Notes: generated from the letters alone by a model not told the origin. A DNA stretch of 64,000 nucleotides from Sphingobium yanoikuyae (GCF_013001025.1 NZ_CP053021.1:4172501-4236500), one strand, 5' to 3'. Shown: positions 1-9,640, numbered from the stretch's first letter. Numbers and translations: made by a program.

Positions 1-14
1 CTCCCGATCGCGTG

Positions 15-34
15 AAAAGCCCGGTCTTTCGGGC
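15..34 (-). terminator. Rho-independent terminator-like hairpin
   Basis: Read on the minus strand, a 5-bp GCCCG/CGGGC stem with a 6-base loop is followed by TTTTC. It lies about 136 bases downstream of the aldo/keto reductase stop codon and could end that transcript. The short stem keeps confidence low. Confidence 0.4.
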
Positions 35-170
35 ATTTCGGAGATTTCACGCACTTGTAATAAAAATGCGTTTCCGAGACCGGATCGGGCGCCGGCTCCC
101 GCTCCTCTCCATCCGAATCCCGATCCTGCTGCGGCAAGAATCGGGAATCAGGGGAGAATCGGTACGAGAA

Positions 171-1184
171 TCAGGCCAGCGGCTCGCCTTCCCACAATTC
201 GGTGTCGATCTGCGCCTGCGCATCGCGCGGGTAACGCGGCCCCGACACCGCCCTGAAATCGAACAGACTGTCGACGCGGTCGAGCAGCGGACGCGGCAGA
301 TCGAGCCTGGCCGCCGCCAGATCCTCGTCGAGATGGGCCATGTTGGTCGTGCCGGGAATCGGCACGATGAAATCGCGACGGGACAGCAGCCAGGCCAGGC
401 AGAGCTGCGCCATGGTGCAGCCCGCTTCGTCGGCGAGCCCCTTGAGCTTCGTTGCCAGATCCAGATTATGGGCAAGGTGGGGCGGCTGGAAACGCGGCAT
501 GGCGCCGCGAATATCCCCCTGTGGCACGCCCTGTGGCCCGACCCCGCCGGCGAGCAGGCCGCGGCCGACCGGCGAAAAGGCGACGAAGCCGATGTCGAGT
601 TCCGCGCAGGCATCGAGCACGGCGACCTCCGGGTTGCGGCTCCAGGGCGAATATTCGGTCTGCACTGCGGTGATCGGATGGACCGCATGGGCGCGGCGAA
701 TCGTCGCTGCCGACATTTCCGACAGGCCGATCGCGCCGATCTTGCCTTCCTCCACACCGCGCACCAGCGCACCGACCGATTCCTCGATCGGCACCTGCGG
801 GTCCAGGCGATGGAGATAATAGAGATCGATATGGTCGGTCCTGAGCCGGCGCAGCGAATCCTCCAGCACGCGGGTGATCGCCTGGGGCGAGCCGTCGAGG
901 CCGCGCTTGCCGTCAATCTCCGCCAGCACGCATTTGCTGGCGAGGGTGAAATCGGCGCGCCGGTCCATGATGGTGCGGCCAAGCAATTCCTCATTGGCGC
1001 CAAAGCCATAGAGGGCCGCGGTGTCGAAGAAGGTCACGCCGGCGTCGAGCGCATGGCGCAGCAGCCGTTCGGCCTCGTCCGCGGACGGGCGCGGCAGATA
1101 GGCATGGGAGAGGTTCATGCAGCCAAGGCCGATGGCGGAAACGGTGAGTGCGCCCAGGCGGCGGGTGGGAAGAGCGGTCGTCAT
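171..1184 (-). CDS. Aldo/keto reductase
   Basis: A 337-residue NADPH-dependent aldo/keto reductase, predicted to be a cytosolic TIM barrel reducing aldehydes or ketones. The complete catalytic tetrad is visible: Asp54 and Tyr59 (FFDTAALYG), Lys84 (ASKC) and His125 (YYLHRLD). The length fits the AKR11-13 type of bacterial reductase. I chose the ATG at 1184 (MTTALPTRR) because the family core begins about ten residues later; an upstream in-frame ATG at 1268 would add 28 residues with no family character. It is transcribed divergently from cysD. The substrate is unknown; proximity to catabolic genes suggests a carbonyl intermediate, but that is inference. Confidence 0.88.
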   Translation of the reverse strand: MTTALPTRRLGALTVSAIGLGCMNLSHAYLPRPSADEAERLLRHALDAGVTFFDTAALYGFGANEELLGRTIMDRRADFTLASKCVLAEIDGKRGLDGSPQAITRVLEDSLRRLRTDHIDLYYLHRLDPQVPIEESVGALVRGVEEGKIGAIGLSEMSAATIRRAHAVHPITAVQTEYSPWSRNPEVAVLDACAELDIGFVAFSPVGRGLLAGGVGPQGVPQGDIRGAMPRFQPPHLAHNLDLATKLKGLADEAGCTMAQLCLAWLLSRRDFIVPIPGTTNMAHLDEDLAAARLDLPRPLLDRVDSLFDFRAVSGPRYPRDAQAQIDTELWEGEPLA

Positions 1185-1402
1185 GGGGTGGGAAACATCC
1201 TGTCGGTTGGGGCCGTGCATGGCGCAAGAGATAGGTCCGCCTCTCCGCTCTGTCATGCCCTTGGTCATGCCCTCATCCGGCAGGACGAAAGAAGATGGGG
1301 TTTACCCGGCTTAATAAAGCCAATCTTGCCCGGCGGGCGTAGCGGGGTCATTTCGACGGCACATTATAGACCCTTATGCCGCCCAGCGGCGCGAGCGAGC
1401 CC
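1185..1402. other. Divergent intergenic region, AKR/cysD
   Basis: These 218 bases separate two divergent genes and must carry both promoters. There is an A+T-rich patch near 1305-1322 with a weak GGCT/AGCC hairpin and an ATTATAG stretch near 1364-1370 that could act as a -10 element for cysD. No strong -35 partner and no clear Shine-Dalgarno sequence was seen before the cysD ATG. No conserved operator shared with the second cys operon was found. Confidence 0.3.
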
Positions 1403-2308
1403 ATGACCCGGAACCTGACCCATTTGGAGCGCCTTGAGGCGGAGAGCATACATATATTGCGGGAGGTGGTGTCGGAGGCGGAGCGGCCTGTGATGCTGTA
1501 CTCGGTGGGCAAGGACAGCGCGGTGATGCTGCATCTGGCCAAGAAGGCCTTCTATCCCTCGCCGCCGCCCTTCCCGCTGCTCCATGTCGACACCACCTGG
1601 AAGTTCCGCGCGATGTACGACCTGCGCGACAAGGCGGCGCGCGACGCGGGGATGGAACTGCTGGTCCATCATAATCCCGAGGCCCAGGCGCGCGGTATCA
1701 ACCCGTTCGACCATGGCGCCCTCCACACCGACATGTGGAAGACGGAAGGGCTGAAGCAGGCGCTCGACAAGTTCGGCTTCGACGCGGCATTCGGCGGCGC
1801 GCGCCGCGACGAGGAGAAGAGCCGCGCCAAGGAGCGCATCTTCTCCTTCCGCACCGCGTCGCACGGCTGGGATCCCAAGAACCAGCGGCCGGAACTCTGG
1901 AACCTCTATAATGCCCGCAAGGCCAAGGGCGAGAGCATCCGCGTCTTCCCCATCTCCAACTGGACCGAGCTCGACATCTGGCAATATATCCAGCTGGAAG
2001 GCATCGAGATCGTGCCGCTCTATTTCGCCGCCCCCCGCCCCACCGTCGAGCGCGACGGCATGCTGCTGATGGTCGATGATGAGCGCTTCCCGCTTGAACC
2101 GGGCGAAGTGCCGGTCGAACGCTCGATCCGCTTCCGCACGCTCGGCTGCTATCCGCTCACCGGCGCGGTCGAGAGCGAGGCCTCGACCCTGTCGGAGGTG
2201 ATCCAGGAGATGCTGCTCACCACCACATCCGAGCGCCAGGGACGCGCCATCGACAAGGATGCCGGCGGCGCCGGCATGGAGAAGAAGAAGCAGGAAGGGT
2301 ATTTCTGA
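1403..2308 (+). CDS. cysD: Sulfate adenylyltransferase subunit 2 (copy 1)
   Basis: Small catalytic subunit of ATP sulfurylase, making adenosine 5'-phosphosulfate from ATP and sulfate with the CysN GTPase. The 301-residue product matches the usual CysD length of about 302. It shows the PP-loop [14 protein letters not shown] (SVGKDS at residues 34-39) and the highly conserved C-terminal TTSERQGR segment. An ATG at 1376 would add nine residues; 1403 (MTRNLTHLE) aligns with known CysD starts. The stop overlaps the cysNC start in a TGATG, so translation is probably coupled. From codon 6 onward the gene appears identical to the copy at 42405-43310; codons 1-5 differ, including synonymous changes. 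Confidence 0.95.
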   Translation: MTRNLTHLERLEAESIHILREVVSEAERPVMLYSVGKDSAVMLHLAKKAFYPSPPPFPLLHVDTTWKFRAMYDLRDKAARDAGMELLVHHNPEAQARGINPFDHGALHTDMWKTEGLKQALDKFGFDAAFGGARRDEEKSRAKERIFSFRTASHGWDPKNQRPELWNLYNARKAKGESIRVFPISNWTELDIWQYIQLEGIEIVPLYFAAPRPTVERDGMLLMVDDERFPLEPGEVPVERSIRFRTLGCYPLTGAVESEASTLSEVIQEMLLTTTSERQGRAIDKDAGGAGMEKKKQEGYF

Positions 2309-4953
2309 TGTCCGACGTGATCACACAGGACCCCGTATACCAGACCGATGCGCTGATCGCGCAGGACATCGACGCCTATCTCGACGTCCATCAGCACAAG
2401 ACCATGCTGCGCTTCATCACCTGTGGTTCGGTGGATGACGGCAAGTCCACCCTGATCGGACGGCTGCTCTATGATTCGAAGATGATCTTCGAGGATCAGC
2501 TTGAGGCGCTGCAGGCCGATAGCAAGCGCGTCGGCACCCAGGGCGGCGAGATCGACTTCGCCCTGCTGGTCGATGGTCTCGCCGCCGAGCGCGAACAGGG
2601 CATCACCATCGACGTCGCCTATCGCTTCTTCGCTACCGAGAAGCGCAAGTTCATCGTCGCCGATACGCCCGGCCATGAACAATATACCCGCAACATGGTC
2701 ACCGGTGCCTCCACCGCCGACCTGGCCGTCATCCTGATCGACGCGCGCAAGGGCATCCTCACCCAGACGCGGCGCCACAGCTATCTCGCCCACCTGATCG
2801 GCATCCGCAACATCGTGCTGGCCGTCAACAAGATGGATTTGGTCGGCTATGACCAGGCCGTGTTCGACAAGATCGTCGCCGACTATGCCGCGTTCGCGCA
2901 ATCGATCGGCATCAGCGCCTTCACGCCGATCCCCATCTCCGGCTTCAAGGGCGACAATATCACCGCCCGGTCCGACAACACCCCCTGGTATCAGGGGCCG
3001 ACCCTGATGGCGCATCTCGAAAGCGTCGAGGTCGATGCCACCACTGCGGCGGCCAAGCCCTTCCGCATGCCGGTCCAGTGGGTCAATCGCCCGAACCTCG
3101 ACTTTCGCGGCTTTGCCGGGCTGATCGCCAGCGGATCGGTCAAGCCGGGTGACGCCGTGCGCGTGCTGCCCTCGGGCAAGACATCGACGATCAATCGCAT
3201 CGTTACCCTTGATGGCGACCTCGACGAAGCGATCGCCGGCCAGTCGGTCACGCTCTGCTTTGCCGACGAGATCGACTGTTCGCGCGGCGACGTCATCGCG
3301 GTCGCCGACAATCCGCCGGAGGTCTCCAGCCAGTTCGAGGCGACCATCGTGTGGATGGATGACGAGGCGATGCTGCCGGGCCGGCCCTATTGGCTCAAGA
3401 TCGGCACGCAGAGCGTCTCGGCCACCGTCCAGGCGCCCAAATATGTCGTCAACGTCAACACGATGGAGCATCTGGCGGCCAAGACGCTGGACTTGAATGC
3501 CATTGGCGTTGCCGAACTGGCGACCGACAAGCCGATCACGTTCGAGCCCTATGCCGACAACCGGACCTTGGGCGGCTTCATTCTGATCGACAAGATGAGC
3601 AACCGCACCGTGGCGGCGGGCATGCTCCACTTCTCGCTGCGCCGGGCCCAGAATGTCCATTGGCAGGCGACCGACATCGGCCGCGAGGCCCATGCCGCGC
3701 TCAAGAACCAGCTGCCCCGCATCCTCTGGTTCACCGGCCTCTCCGGCTCGGGCAAGTCGACCATCGCCAATGAGGTGGAAAAGCGGCTCGCGCTGATGAA
3801 CCGCCACACCTTCCTCTTGGACGGCGACAATATCCGCCATGGCCTCAACAAGGATCTGGGCTTTACCGAGGCGGACCGGATCGAGAATATCCGCCGGGTC
3901 GGCGAGGTTGCCAAGCTGATGGCCGACGCGGGCCTGATCGTGCTGACCGCCTTCATCTCCCCCTTCCGCGCCGAGCGCGAGATGGTGCGCGAGATGCTGC
4001 CGGACGGCGAGTTCATCGAGATCTTCGTCGACACGCCGCTTGAGGTTGCCGAGGCGCGCGACGTCAAGGGTCTCTACAAGAAGGCCCGTTCGGGTGCCCT
4101 CAAGAACTTCACCGGCATCGACAGCCCCTATGAGGCGCCCACCAGCCCCGAAATCCGGGTCAACACTGTCGAGATGACGCCGGAGGAAGCCGCCGAGCAT
4201 ATCATCCGCAAGATCATGCCGCTCAAATGAGCAACGTCATGACAGACGCGGACCTCGCCGCCCATCTCGCCGAGACCGCCGGCCGCCTGTTGCTGGAGGT
4301 CCGCGCCTCGGGCCTGTTCAGCGCCCAGGCGCTCGGCAAGGCCGGCGACCAGACCGCCAACCAGTTCCTCGTCCATGCGCTCAAGGAACAGCGGGCCGAG
4401 GATGGGTTGCTCTCCGAGGAGATGGCCTGTGACGGGGCGCGGCTCCAGCATAGCCGGGTGTGGATCGTCGATCCGGTCGACGGCACCCGCGAATATGGCG
4501 AGGCGCGTGCCGACTGGGCCGTCCATGTCGGCCTCGCCATCGACGGCGTGCCGACCATCGGCGCGGTCGCGCTGCCCGGCCATGACGACGGCATCGTCCT
4601 GCGCACCGACCAGCCGCGTGTCGTGCCGCCCGCGCCCGAGAAGCTCCGCATGGTCGTCTCCCGCACCCGACCCGCACCCCAGGCGGTCGCGGTGGCAGAG
4701 GCGCTCGGCGCCGAACTGGTGCCCATGGGATCGGCCGGCGCCAAGGCCATGGCGGTCATCCTGGGCCAGGCCGACATCTATCTCCACGCCGGCGGCCAAT
4801 ATGAATGGGACAGCTGCGCACCCGCCGCCGTCGCTCTCGCCCACGGCCTCCATGCCTCCCGCATCGATGGATCGCCGCTCATCTACAACCAAGAAGACAC
4901 ATACATGCCTGACCTTCTCATCTGCAGGCATGAGCATGCCGACATGGTGCTGG
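1418..4953 (+). repeat. 3.5-kb direct repeat (cysDNCQ), left copy
   Basis: This 3536-bp block matches 42420-45955 with a constant offset of 41002. Translations agree in every frame compared and no base difference was found in the stretches read side by side. The left edge is codon 6 of cysD and the right edge lies close to the 3' end of cysQ, so neither boundary falls at a gene end. No inverted repeats or target duplications flank it. Confidence 0.93.
2308..4230 (+). CDS. cysNC: Bifunctional ATP sulfurylase GTPase / APS kinase CysN-CysC (copy 1)
   Basis: A 640-residue fusion of the GTPase subunit of ATP sulfurylase (about residues 1-460) and APS kinase (about 465-640). Together they drive APS formation and then phosphorylate it to PAPS, the sulfate donor for sulfotransferases and for sulfate reduction. 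GTPase motifs are GSVDDGKST (40-48), [12 protein letters not shown] and NKMDLVG. The kinase P-loop GLSGSGKST is at 477-485. It starts in a TGATG overlap with cysD and ends in an ATGA overlap with cysQ, so all three are one translational unit. The protein is identical to the one at 43310-45232. Confidence 0.96.
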   Translation: MSDVITQDPVYQTDALIAQDIDAYLDVHQHKTMLRFITCGSVDDGKSTLIGRLLYDSKMIFEDQLEALQADSKRVGTQGGEIDFALLVDGLAAEREQGITIDVAYRFFATEKRKFIVADTPGHEQYTRNMVTGASTADLAVILIDARKGILTQTRRHSYLAHLIGIRNIVLAVNKMDLVGYDQAVFDKIVADYAAFAQSIGISAFTPIPISGFKGDNITARSDNTPWYQGPTLMAHLESVEVDATTAAAKPFRMPVQWVNRPNLDFRGFAGLIASGSVKPGDAVRVLPSGKTSTINRIVTLDGDLDEAIAGQSVTLCFADEIDCSRGDVIAVADNPPEVSSQFEATIVWMDDEAMLPGRPYWLKIGTQSVSATVQAPKYVVNVNTMEHLAAKTLDLNAIGVAELATDKPITFEPYADNRTLGGFILIDKMSNRTVAAGMLHFSLRRAQNVHWQATDIGREAHAALKNQLPRILWFTGLSGSGKSTIANEVEKRLALMNRHTFLLDGDNIRHGLNKDLGFTEADRIENIRRVGEVAKLMADAGLIVLTAFISPFRAEREMVREMLPDGEFIEIFVDTPLEVAEARDVKGLYKKARSGALKNFTGIDSPYEAPTSPEIRVNTVEMTPEEAAEHIIRKIMPLK

Positions 4954-4970
4954 GGGCACTGAAGGGCTAG
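4227..4970 (+). CDS. cysQ: 3'(2'),5'-bisphosphate nucleotidase CysQ (copy 1)
   Basis: Hydrolyses 3'-phosphoadenosine 5'-phosphate (PAP), the toxic by-product of PAPS use, to AMP. The 247-residue protein belongs to the lithium-sensitive inositol-phosphatase superfamily. It shows metal-binding Glu64-Glu65, the DPVDGT motif (82-87) and the C-terminal [10 protein letters not shown] motif. It starts in an ATGA overlap with cysNC; an alternative ATG lies four codons in. The last residues (GALKG) differ from the second copy ([11 protein letters not shown]), so this copy is six residues shorter. Its TAG lies inside the left arm of the palindrome at 4967-5114. Function is probably retained because the change is beyond the catalytic motifs. 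Confidence 0.93.
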   Translation: MSNVMTDADLAAHLAETAGRLLLEVRASGLFSAQALGKAGDQTANQFLVHALKEQRAEDGLLSEEMACDGARLQHSRVWIVDPVDGTREYGEARADWAVHVGLAIDGVPTIGAVALPGHDDGIVLRTDQPRVVPPAPEKLRMVVSRTRPAPQAVAVAEALGAELVPMGSAGAKAMAVILGQADIYLHAGGQYEWDSCAPAAVALAHGLHASRIDGSPLIYNQEDTYMPDLLICRHEHADMVLGALKG

Positions 4971-5114
4971 GGGCGATCGACATTCAGATGATGACGTGAC
5001 GAAAATGGTGGTTTTCCGTGACCCGGAGCGCAGCGTACTTAAAGTACGTGAGCACCGGAAGCGCGGAGAACCGCCATTTGCAGGCCGTCAGGGTTGAATG
5101 TCGATTGCCCCTAG
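4967..5114. repeat. 148-bp palindromic (MITE-like) element between convergent genes
   Basis: The outer arms are 20 bases long (4967-4986 and 5095-5114), begin and end with CTAG and match with one mismatch. Inside are a second imperfect stem (aaatggtggttttcc against ggagaaccgccattt) and a central palindrome around GTACTTAAAGTAC. The whole can fold as one long hairpin. It carries the stop codons of both convergent genes, cysQ and the carboxylesterase. It may be a non-autonomous mobile element with CTAG ends or a bidirectional terminator; no transposase is nearby. Confidence 0.72.
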
Positions 5115-6562
5115 GCGCGGGTCGCCAGTCCGGTGCCGACATCGGCGCCCACCCAGGCGCGCCAACGATCGCCGTCGGGATCGACCGCCACCCGGTCCGC
5201 CAGGTCGAAGATCTTCACCGCCGGTCGATCGACATGATAGGCGGGCCAGTCCGGCTCGGGCGCGCCATGGCGGACGAAATGGGCGATATGATCGGTCATC
5301 CGCCGGCCGAGCGCAGCCCGGCGCCCACGCATGGGCCCGCCCCGCGCAAAGGCGGCGCGCAGGCCGCGCATCGGCCAGGTCAGGGTCAGGTCCAGCCCAT
5401 GGGCCGCGCCGGCGATCGGATGGCGATAGTCGAAGCGATAGAACCAGGTCGGCGCCTGCCCCGACTGGCGATCGGCGAAATGGCGCGTCGGCATCAGGAA
5501 GGTGAGATCGGTCGCAAGCGCGCGGCGCCCCGCCTTGTCGCGGGGATAGGCGGCGAGGATGCGCGCGGCGTGATCGGCCGGCAATTGCGCATGGAGCAAG
5601 GCTTCGAGCGCCGGCCAGCCGGTCGGCAGGATATCGCCGGGCATCAGTTCGAACAGACGGATTTCATCGCGCGTGGCGCCGGCGAGCAACGGCACCGGCG
5701 CGGCCGGCTCGGCCACCGCATCCGCCAGCGAGGCGGGCAGCAGGTCGCCGTCGAACCAGGGGGCGGCAGGAATAGTTCCGGGATTGGCGGCACCGGCCGC
5801 GCCCTGCGCCTCGAACAGGCGGATGAGATCCATGCCGCGCAGCGCGGCGAGATCGGGGTTGCCGAGCGCCGCCATATAATCTCGCGCCACCTGTTCGCTG
5901 CGGCCGCGGCCATGGATCAGGCTGACGGCGCCGCTCTGCATGATCGCCCCGGCAAAGAGGCCGCGCGCGGCAGGCGCATGGAGCAGCAGCGAGACCGACA
6001 TGGAACCGGCGGACTGGCCGCCGACCGTCACCCGCGCCGGATCGCCGCCGAAGGCCGCGATATTGTCCCGCACCCAGGCGAGCGCCACGATCTGGTCGCG
6101 CAGGCCGAGATTGGAGGGGATGCCCGGCACGACCGCGCCGAAATTGACGAAGCCGAGCACGCCCAGCCGATAATTGATGGTGACGACGATGATGTCACCG
6201 TCGCGGGCCAGGTCGCTGCCGTCATAGCTATGGCCGCCGCCCGCGACGAAGGCGCCGCCGTGAATCCAGACATAGACCGGCAGCGGGCCGGTCGCACCGT
6301 CGGGCACATGGATGTTGAGCGACAGGCAATCCTCGGCAAAGTCGGGCATGGACAGCCGCGCCCGCTTCGCCTGATTGCCATACATTTGCGGACATTGCGG
6401 ACCGGGGCGTGATGCGTCACGCACATCATTCCAGGGCGTCGGCGCCTCCGGCGCGGCAAAGCGGTCGGCCCGCGCATAGGGAATGCCGCGCCAGCATCGC
6501 ACGCCGTTCGCCAGGGTGCCGCGCACCGGCCCGGCCGTCGTCGTCACCGTCAATCCGTCCAT
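5111..6562 (-). CDS. Type B carboxylesterase
   Basis: A 483-residue alpha/beta-hydrolase of the carboxylesterase/cholinesterase type, expected to hydrolyse carboxylic esters. It shows the family signature EDCLSLN (77-83), the oxyanion-hole HGGAF (101-105) and the nucleophile elbow GQSAG with Ser184; a likely catalytic His lies in GAAHGLDL near the C terminus. No signal peptide is evident. The start at 6562 is backed by GGAGGGG a few bases upstream; the frame stays open further upstream but would overlap the TetR gene. The neighbouring TetR gene (6660-7220) is upstream in the same direction and may control it. Substrate unknown. Confidence 0.9.
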   Translation of the reverse strand: MDGLTVTTTAGPVRGTLANGVRCWRGIPYARADRFAAPEAPTPWNDVRDASRPGPQCPQMYGNQAKRARLSMPDFAEDCLSLNIHVPDGATGPLPVYVWIHGGAFVAGGGHSYDGSDLARDGDIIVVTINYRLGVLGFVNFGAVVPGIPSNLGLRDQIVALAWVRDNIAAFGGDPARVTVGGQSAGSMSVSLLLHAPAARGLFAGAIMQSGAVSLIHGRGRSEQVARDYMAALGNPDLAALRGMDLIRLFEAQGAAGAANPGTIPAAPWFDGDLLPASLADAVAEPAAPVPLLAGATRDEIRLFELMPGDILPTGWPALEALLHAQLPADHAARILAAYPRDKAGRRALATDLTFLMPTRHFADRQSGQAPTWFYRFDYRHPIAGAAHGLDLTLTWPMRGLRAAFARGGPMRGRRAALGRRMTDHIAHFVRHGAPEPDWPAYHVDRPAVKIFDLADRVAVDPDGDRWRAWVGADVGTGLATRA

Positions 6563-6659
6563 GCCGCCCCTCCCGTCTTGCGGCGAAGATGCTAGGCGGC
6601 GCCGGTTGAGGCGCCAACGCACGGGGCGGAGATAGCGGCGGGGCGATGCCCCTGCCCGA

Positions 6660-7220
6660 TCAGGGCTGCATCGACGGGGTGACGACCAGCCGGTCGAGAA
6701 TTTCCGCCATGCGATCGAGCGGATAGTCCGGTTCCTGCTGCAGCCACCAGGCGAGAATCTCGACCGTGGCGCTGACCGCAAAGACGATGCGCAGTTCGTC
6801 GGGCAGCCAGCCGGCATCATGCGGCCTCTGCTGCGCCAGCTGGCGCGCCTGGTCGGTAAATTCCTGCTTGAGCATGGTCGCCGCGCCGCCGGTCAGGAAG
6901 GCCGACCAGAGCGCGCGCCGTTCGGCGACATAAGCGAACAGGGTCATGCAGGACTGGCGCGCATCATCGGCGAACAGGATCGGCAGCGCGCGTTGCAAAA
7001 GGTCGGCGATCTGTCCGGCCGCCAGATCGTGCAGCAGCGCATCCTTGGACGGATAATGGCGGAAGAAGGTGGCGTAGCCGACCTCCGCCTCGCGCGCGAC
7101 CTCGCGGATCGTCACCTGATCATAGGGGCGGGTTTCCAGCAGGTGGAGCATCGCGTCGAGCAGCTGGCGGCGGGAGCGCAGCTGGCGCGCGTCGGTCGGC
7201 AGATTATCCATCGGGGCCAT
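6660..7220 (-). CDS. TetR/AcrR family transcriptional regulator
   Basis: A 186-residue TetR-type repressor with an N-terminal helix-turn-helix (VTIREVAREAEVGYATFFRH, around residues 36-55) and a variable ligand-binding domain. It lies directly upstream of the carboxylesterase on the same strand and is divergent from the SnoaL/TauD/SDR group starting at 7345, so it could control either. A second ATG three codons downstream (7211) is an equal start candidate. No clear inverted repeat was found in the 124-base divergent region, so its operator is not identified. Confidence 0.88.
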   Translation of the reverse strand: MAPMDNLPTDARQLRSRRQLLDAMLHLLETRPYDQVTIREVAREAEVGYATFFRHYPSKDALLHDLAAGQIADLLQRALPILFADDARQSCMTLFAYVAERRALWSAFLTGGAATMLKQEFTDQARQLAQQRPHDAGWLPDELRIVFAVSATVEILAWWLQQEPDYPLDRMAEILDRLVVTPSMQP

Positions 7221-7344
7221 GGCTTAGGGCCTTCGCACCCGCCTGAACAGAGGGGAGGATCGCCCGGCCGATGATCCGTCCCCGCCCCATTGCCCGGCGC
7301 CCCTGCCCGACTAGGGTCCGGCCCGACAGGAGAGGAAGCACGCC

Positions 7345-7857
7345 ATGGACAACCGGATCGAGACGCTGATCGCCAAGGAAGAGATCAGGGAACTGGCCCA
7401 GCTCTATTCGCGCGGGGTCGACCGGCAGGATTTCGCGCTAATCCGGTCGCTCTATACCGACGACGCGACCGACAGCCATGGCGCCTATTATGACGGGCCG
7501 GTCGACGGCTATGTCGCCTTTCTCGAAGCGTCGCTGCCGCACATGCATATCGGCAATCATTTCGTCTGCAACCATCTGGTCAATGTCGCTGGCGATACCG
7601 GCGAGGGCGAGGTCTATGCCATTGCCTGGCATTTGATCCCCGACGGCAAGGGCGGGCTGCTGCACGATATCCAGGGGGTGCGCTATATCGACAGCTATCG
7701 CCGCGTCGATGACCAGTGGCGCTTTGCCAAGCGGGTGGTGAGCTTCGACATGAAGCTGCTGCAACCCGCCGCCGACCATGGCGAGAAGCCGGTGCCGGTG
7801 AATGATCCCAGCTATGCCCTGCTGGCGCCGCTGTTTGCGCGCGGGGCGGGCCGCTAG
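7345..7857 (+). CDS. SnoaL-like (NTF2-fold) protein
   Basis: A 170-residue cytosolic protein with the cone-shaped alpha+beta fold of the SnoaL/limonene-epoxide-hydrolase/scytalone-dehydratase group. The N-terminal pattern (IAKEEIRELAQLYSRGVD, then RSLYTDDA) and the later RYIDSYRRVDDQWRFAKR strand are typical. Members are cyclases, dehydratases or isomerases, and some are non-catalytic binding proteins; the reaction cannot be told here. It has a good Shine-Dalgarno (CAGGAGAGG) and is the first plus-strand gene after the divergent TetR. Two other NTF2-fold proteins are in this window (26818-27240 and 47180-47587). Confidence 0.82.
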   Translation: MDNRIETLIAKEEIRELAQLYSRGVDRQDFALIRSLYTDDATDSHGAYYDGPVDGYVAFLEASLPHMHIGNHFVCNHLVNVAGDTGEGEVYAIAWHLIPDGKGGLLHDIQGVRYIDSYRRVDDQWRFAKRVVSFDMKLLQPAADHGEKPVPVNDPSYALLAPLFARGAGR

Positions 7858-7890
7858 CCGCTTCGCCGCAGCGATGTCGCCGCCGCTTCC

Positions 7891-7919
7891 TTGACAGTCA
7901 AATCAACAATCCTGTTGAT
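7891..7919 (+). promoter_or_regulatory. Promoter with AATCAACA-N4-TGTTGAT operator
   Basis: A perfect TTGACA (7891-7896) is followed by a perfect 7-bp inverted repeat ATCAACA/TGTTGAT with a 4-base spacer (7902-7919). This would place a dimeric repressor between the -35 and -10 elements of a promoter for the TauD-type dioxygenase gene. A near-identical palindrome lies upstream of the Baeyer-Villiger monooxygenase gene (61941-61958). Confidence 0.6.
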
Positions 7920-7961
7920 GATAGCCAAGAAGAGCGGCGCGACAGGCGCCCGCTGGAGCGG

Positions 7962-8783
7962 ATGATGGCCTTTTCGACGATCGACCTGACCGCGCGCATC
8001 GGCACCGAGATCCGGACCGACGCGGCAACCCTGGTGTCGGGCGCCCACGCCGACACGATCCTGGCGTTGTTGCAGCAGCGCGGCGTGCTGATCGTGCGCG
8101 GGCTGCACATGAGTCGCGAAGATCAGCTGGCCTTTTCCCACACGCTGGGCCGGGTCCAGCCACAGGGCGAAGGCGGCATCTTCAAGGTCACGATCGACCC
8201 GAAGGAAAATCCGGGCGCCGAATATATCAAGGGCGCCTTCTTCTGGCATATCGACGGGGCGAGCGACGACGTACCCAATTTCGCCGCGACGCTGAACGCC
8301 AAGTCGCTGTCCAGGACCGGCGGCAGCACCTATTTCGCCAACACCTATGCGGCCTGGGACGACCTGCCCGACGAAGAAAAGGCGGCCTATGACGGGCTGC
8401 GCGTGGTCCACAGCTTCGAGACGTCGCAGCGCTATGTGAACCCCGAACCCACCGTGGCGGAGCTGAATTTCTGGCAGATGCGCACGCCCAAGGTCCATCC
8501 CTTGGTCTGGACCCATGAAACCGGCCGCAAGTCGCTGGTGCTGGGATCGACCGCCGACCATGTCGAGGGGATGGACCCGGCGCAGGGCCGCGTACTGCTG
8601 TCCAGGCTGCGCGAATGGACGATCCAGCCGCAATTCGTCTATCGCCATGACTGGACGGAAGGCGACCTGCTGATCTGGGACAATAGCGGCACGATGCACC
8701 GGGTCGATCCCTATCCGCTGGAAGAAAATCGCATGATGCACCGCACGACGATCGAGGCGATCGAGCAACTGGTCGGCGCCTGA
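7962..8783 (+). CDS. TauD/TfdA-type Fe(II)/2-oxoglutarate dioxygenase
   Basis: A 273-residue non-heme iron dioxygenase coupling 2-oxoglutarate decarboxylation to substrate hydroxylation. The facial triad is visible: His96 and Asp98 (FFWHIDGA) and His246 (SGTMHRVD). Arg257 or Arg261 probably binds 2-oxoglutarate. The family includes taurine dioxygenase, 2,4-D dioxygenase and alkylsulfatase AtsK; none can be assigned from sequence alone. AtsK-like oxidative sulfate-ester cleavage is worth considering because sulfotransferases are in the same region. The gene has its own promoter-like region and is followed after 37 bases by an SDR. It resembles the second dioxygenase at 10299-11138. Confidence 0.9.
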   Translation: MMAFSTIDLTARIGTEIRTDAATLVSGAHADTILALLQQRGVLIVRGLHMSREDQLAFSHTLGRVQPQGEGGIFKVTIDPKENPGAEYIKGAFFWHIDGASDDVPNFAATLNAKSLSRTGGSTYFANTYAAWDDLPDEEKAAYDGLRVVHSFETSQRYVNPEPTVAELNFWQMRTPKVHPLVWTHETGRKSLVLGSTADHVEGMDPAQGRVLLSRLREWTIQPQFVYRHDWTEGDLLIWDNSGTMHRVDPYPLEENRMMHRTTIEAIEQLVGA

Positions 8784-8820
8784 AAGCGACACCGAAATTG
8801 ACATATAGGAAGGAATTGCG

Positions 8821-9573
8821 ATGACGAGGTCTCTCAACGGCCGCACGGCCGTGGTCACGGGTGCGGGTTCGGGCATTGGCCGCGCGATCGCGCTGCGCCT
8901 GGCCGAGGATACGGCCAAGATCGCGGTGTGGGACATTAATGGCGACGGCGCGGCCGAGACCGTCAAGCTGATCGAGGCGGCCGGCGGCACCGCCATCGCC
9001 ATCACCGTCGACTGTTCGGACAAGGCGGCGATCCATGCGGCGGCAGAAGAGACGCGCGCCAAGCTGGGGCCTATCGCGATCCTGGTGAACAATGCCGGCA
9101 TCGCCCCCTTCACCCCGTTCATGGACATTGACGACGATCTGTTCGACAAGGTGATCCACATCAACCTGCGCGGCCCCTATCTGCTGACCAAGGAAGTGCT
9201 GCCCGACATGCTGGCCGCCGGCTGGGGCCGGGTGATCAACATCACCTCCTCCTCGGTCCAGTCGGGCTCCTTCGCCCAGGGCCATTATGTCTCGTCCAAG
9301 GGCGGCCTGATGGGCATGACCAAGGCGCTGGCGCTGGAGTTCGCGCCGAGCGGCGTGACCTTCAACATGGTGCCCCCCGGCTTCATCGACACGCCGATGC
9401 TGCGCGCCGCGCCGATTGATGCCGACGCCTTTGCCCAGACGCTGCCGATGAAGCGGATCGGCAAGCCGGAAGATATCGCCGCCGCCTGCGCCTATCTGGC
9501 GTCTGAAGAGGCCAGCTACATCACCGGCCAGACGATCAGCACCAATGGCGGCCGCTATATGGGTTCGCATTAA
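8821..9573 (+). CDS. Short-chain dehydrogenase/reductase
   Basis: A 250-residue classical SDR, a cytosolic NAD(P)-dependent alcohol dehydrogenase or ketoreductase. It has the Rossmann motif TGAGSGIG (13-20), NNAG (90-93) and the catalytic Tyr156-x3-Lys160 (YVSSK). The C-terminal ITGQTISTNGG is typical. The Shine-Dalgarno AGGAAGG is well placed. It probably oxidises the alcohol made by the upstream dioxygenase, an inference from the 37-base spacing in the same direction. Confidence 0.9.
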   Translation: MTRSLNGRTAVVTGAGSGIGRAIALRLAEDTAKIAVWDINGDGAAETVKLIEAAGGTAIAITVDCSDKAAIHAAAEETRAKLGPIAILVNNAGIAPFTPFMDIDDDLFDKVIHINLRGPYLLTKEVLPDMLAAGWGRVINITSSSVQSGSFAQGHYVSSKGGLMGMTKALALEFAPSGVTFNMVPPGFIDTPMLRAAPIDADAFAQTLPMKRIGKPEDIAAACAYLASEEASYITGQTISTNGGRYMGSH

Positions 9574-9640
9574 CAGGACCGCATCTGGCGATGAGAGCCG
9601 GGACGCTTGCATGGGCGGCCCGGCCATTTATGCTCCAGCC

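Noticed and set aside
2149..4200. A 683-codon open frame antisense to cysNC, repeated at 43151-45202
   Set aside because: It mirrors the GC-rich codon pattern of cysNC, has no family motifs and no ribosome-binding site, and its composition is biased to Arg, Gly, Asp and His.
1403..4970. Copy 1 of cysDNCQ as part of a sulfate-reduction (cysteine) operon
   Set aside because: No cysH, cysI/J, cysG or sulfate transporter gene is adjacent, so an assimilation role cannot be shown from this window, although it remains possible.
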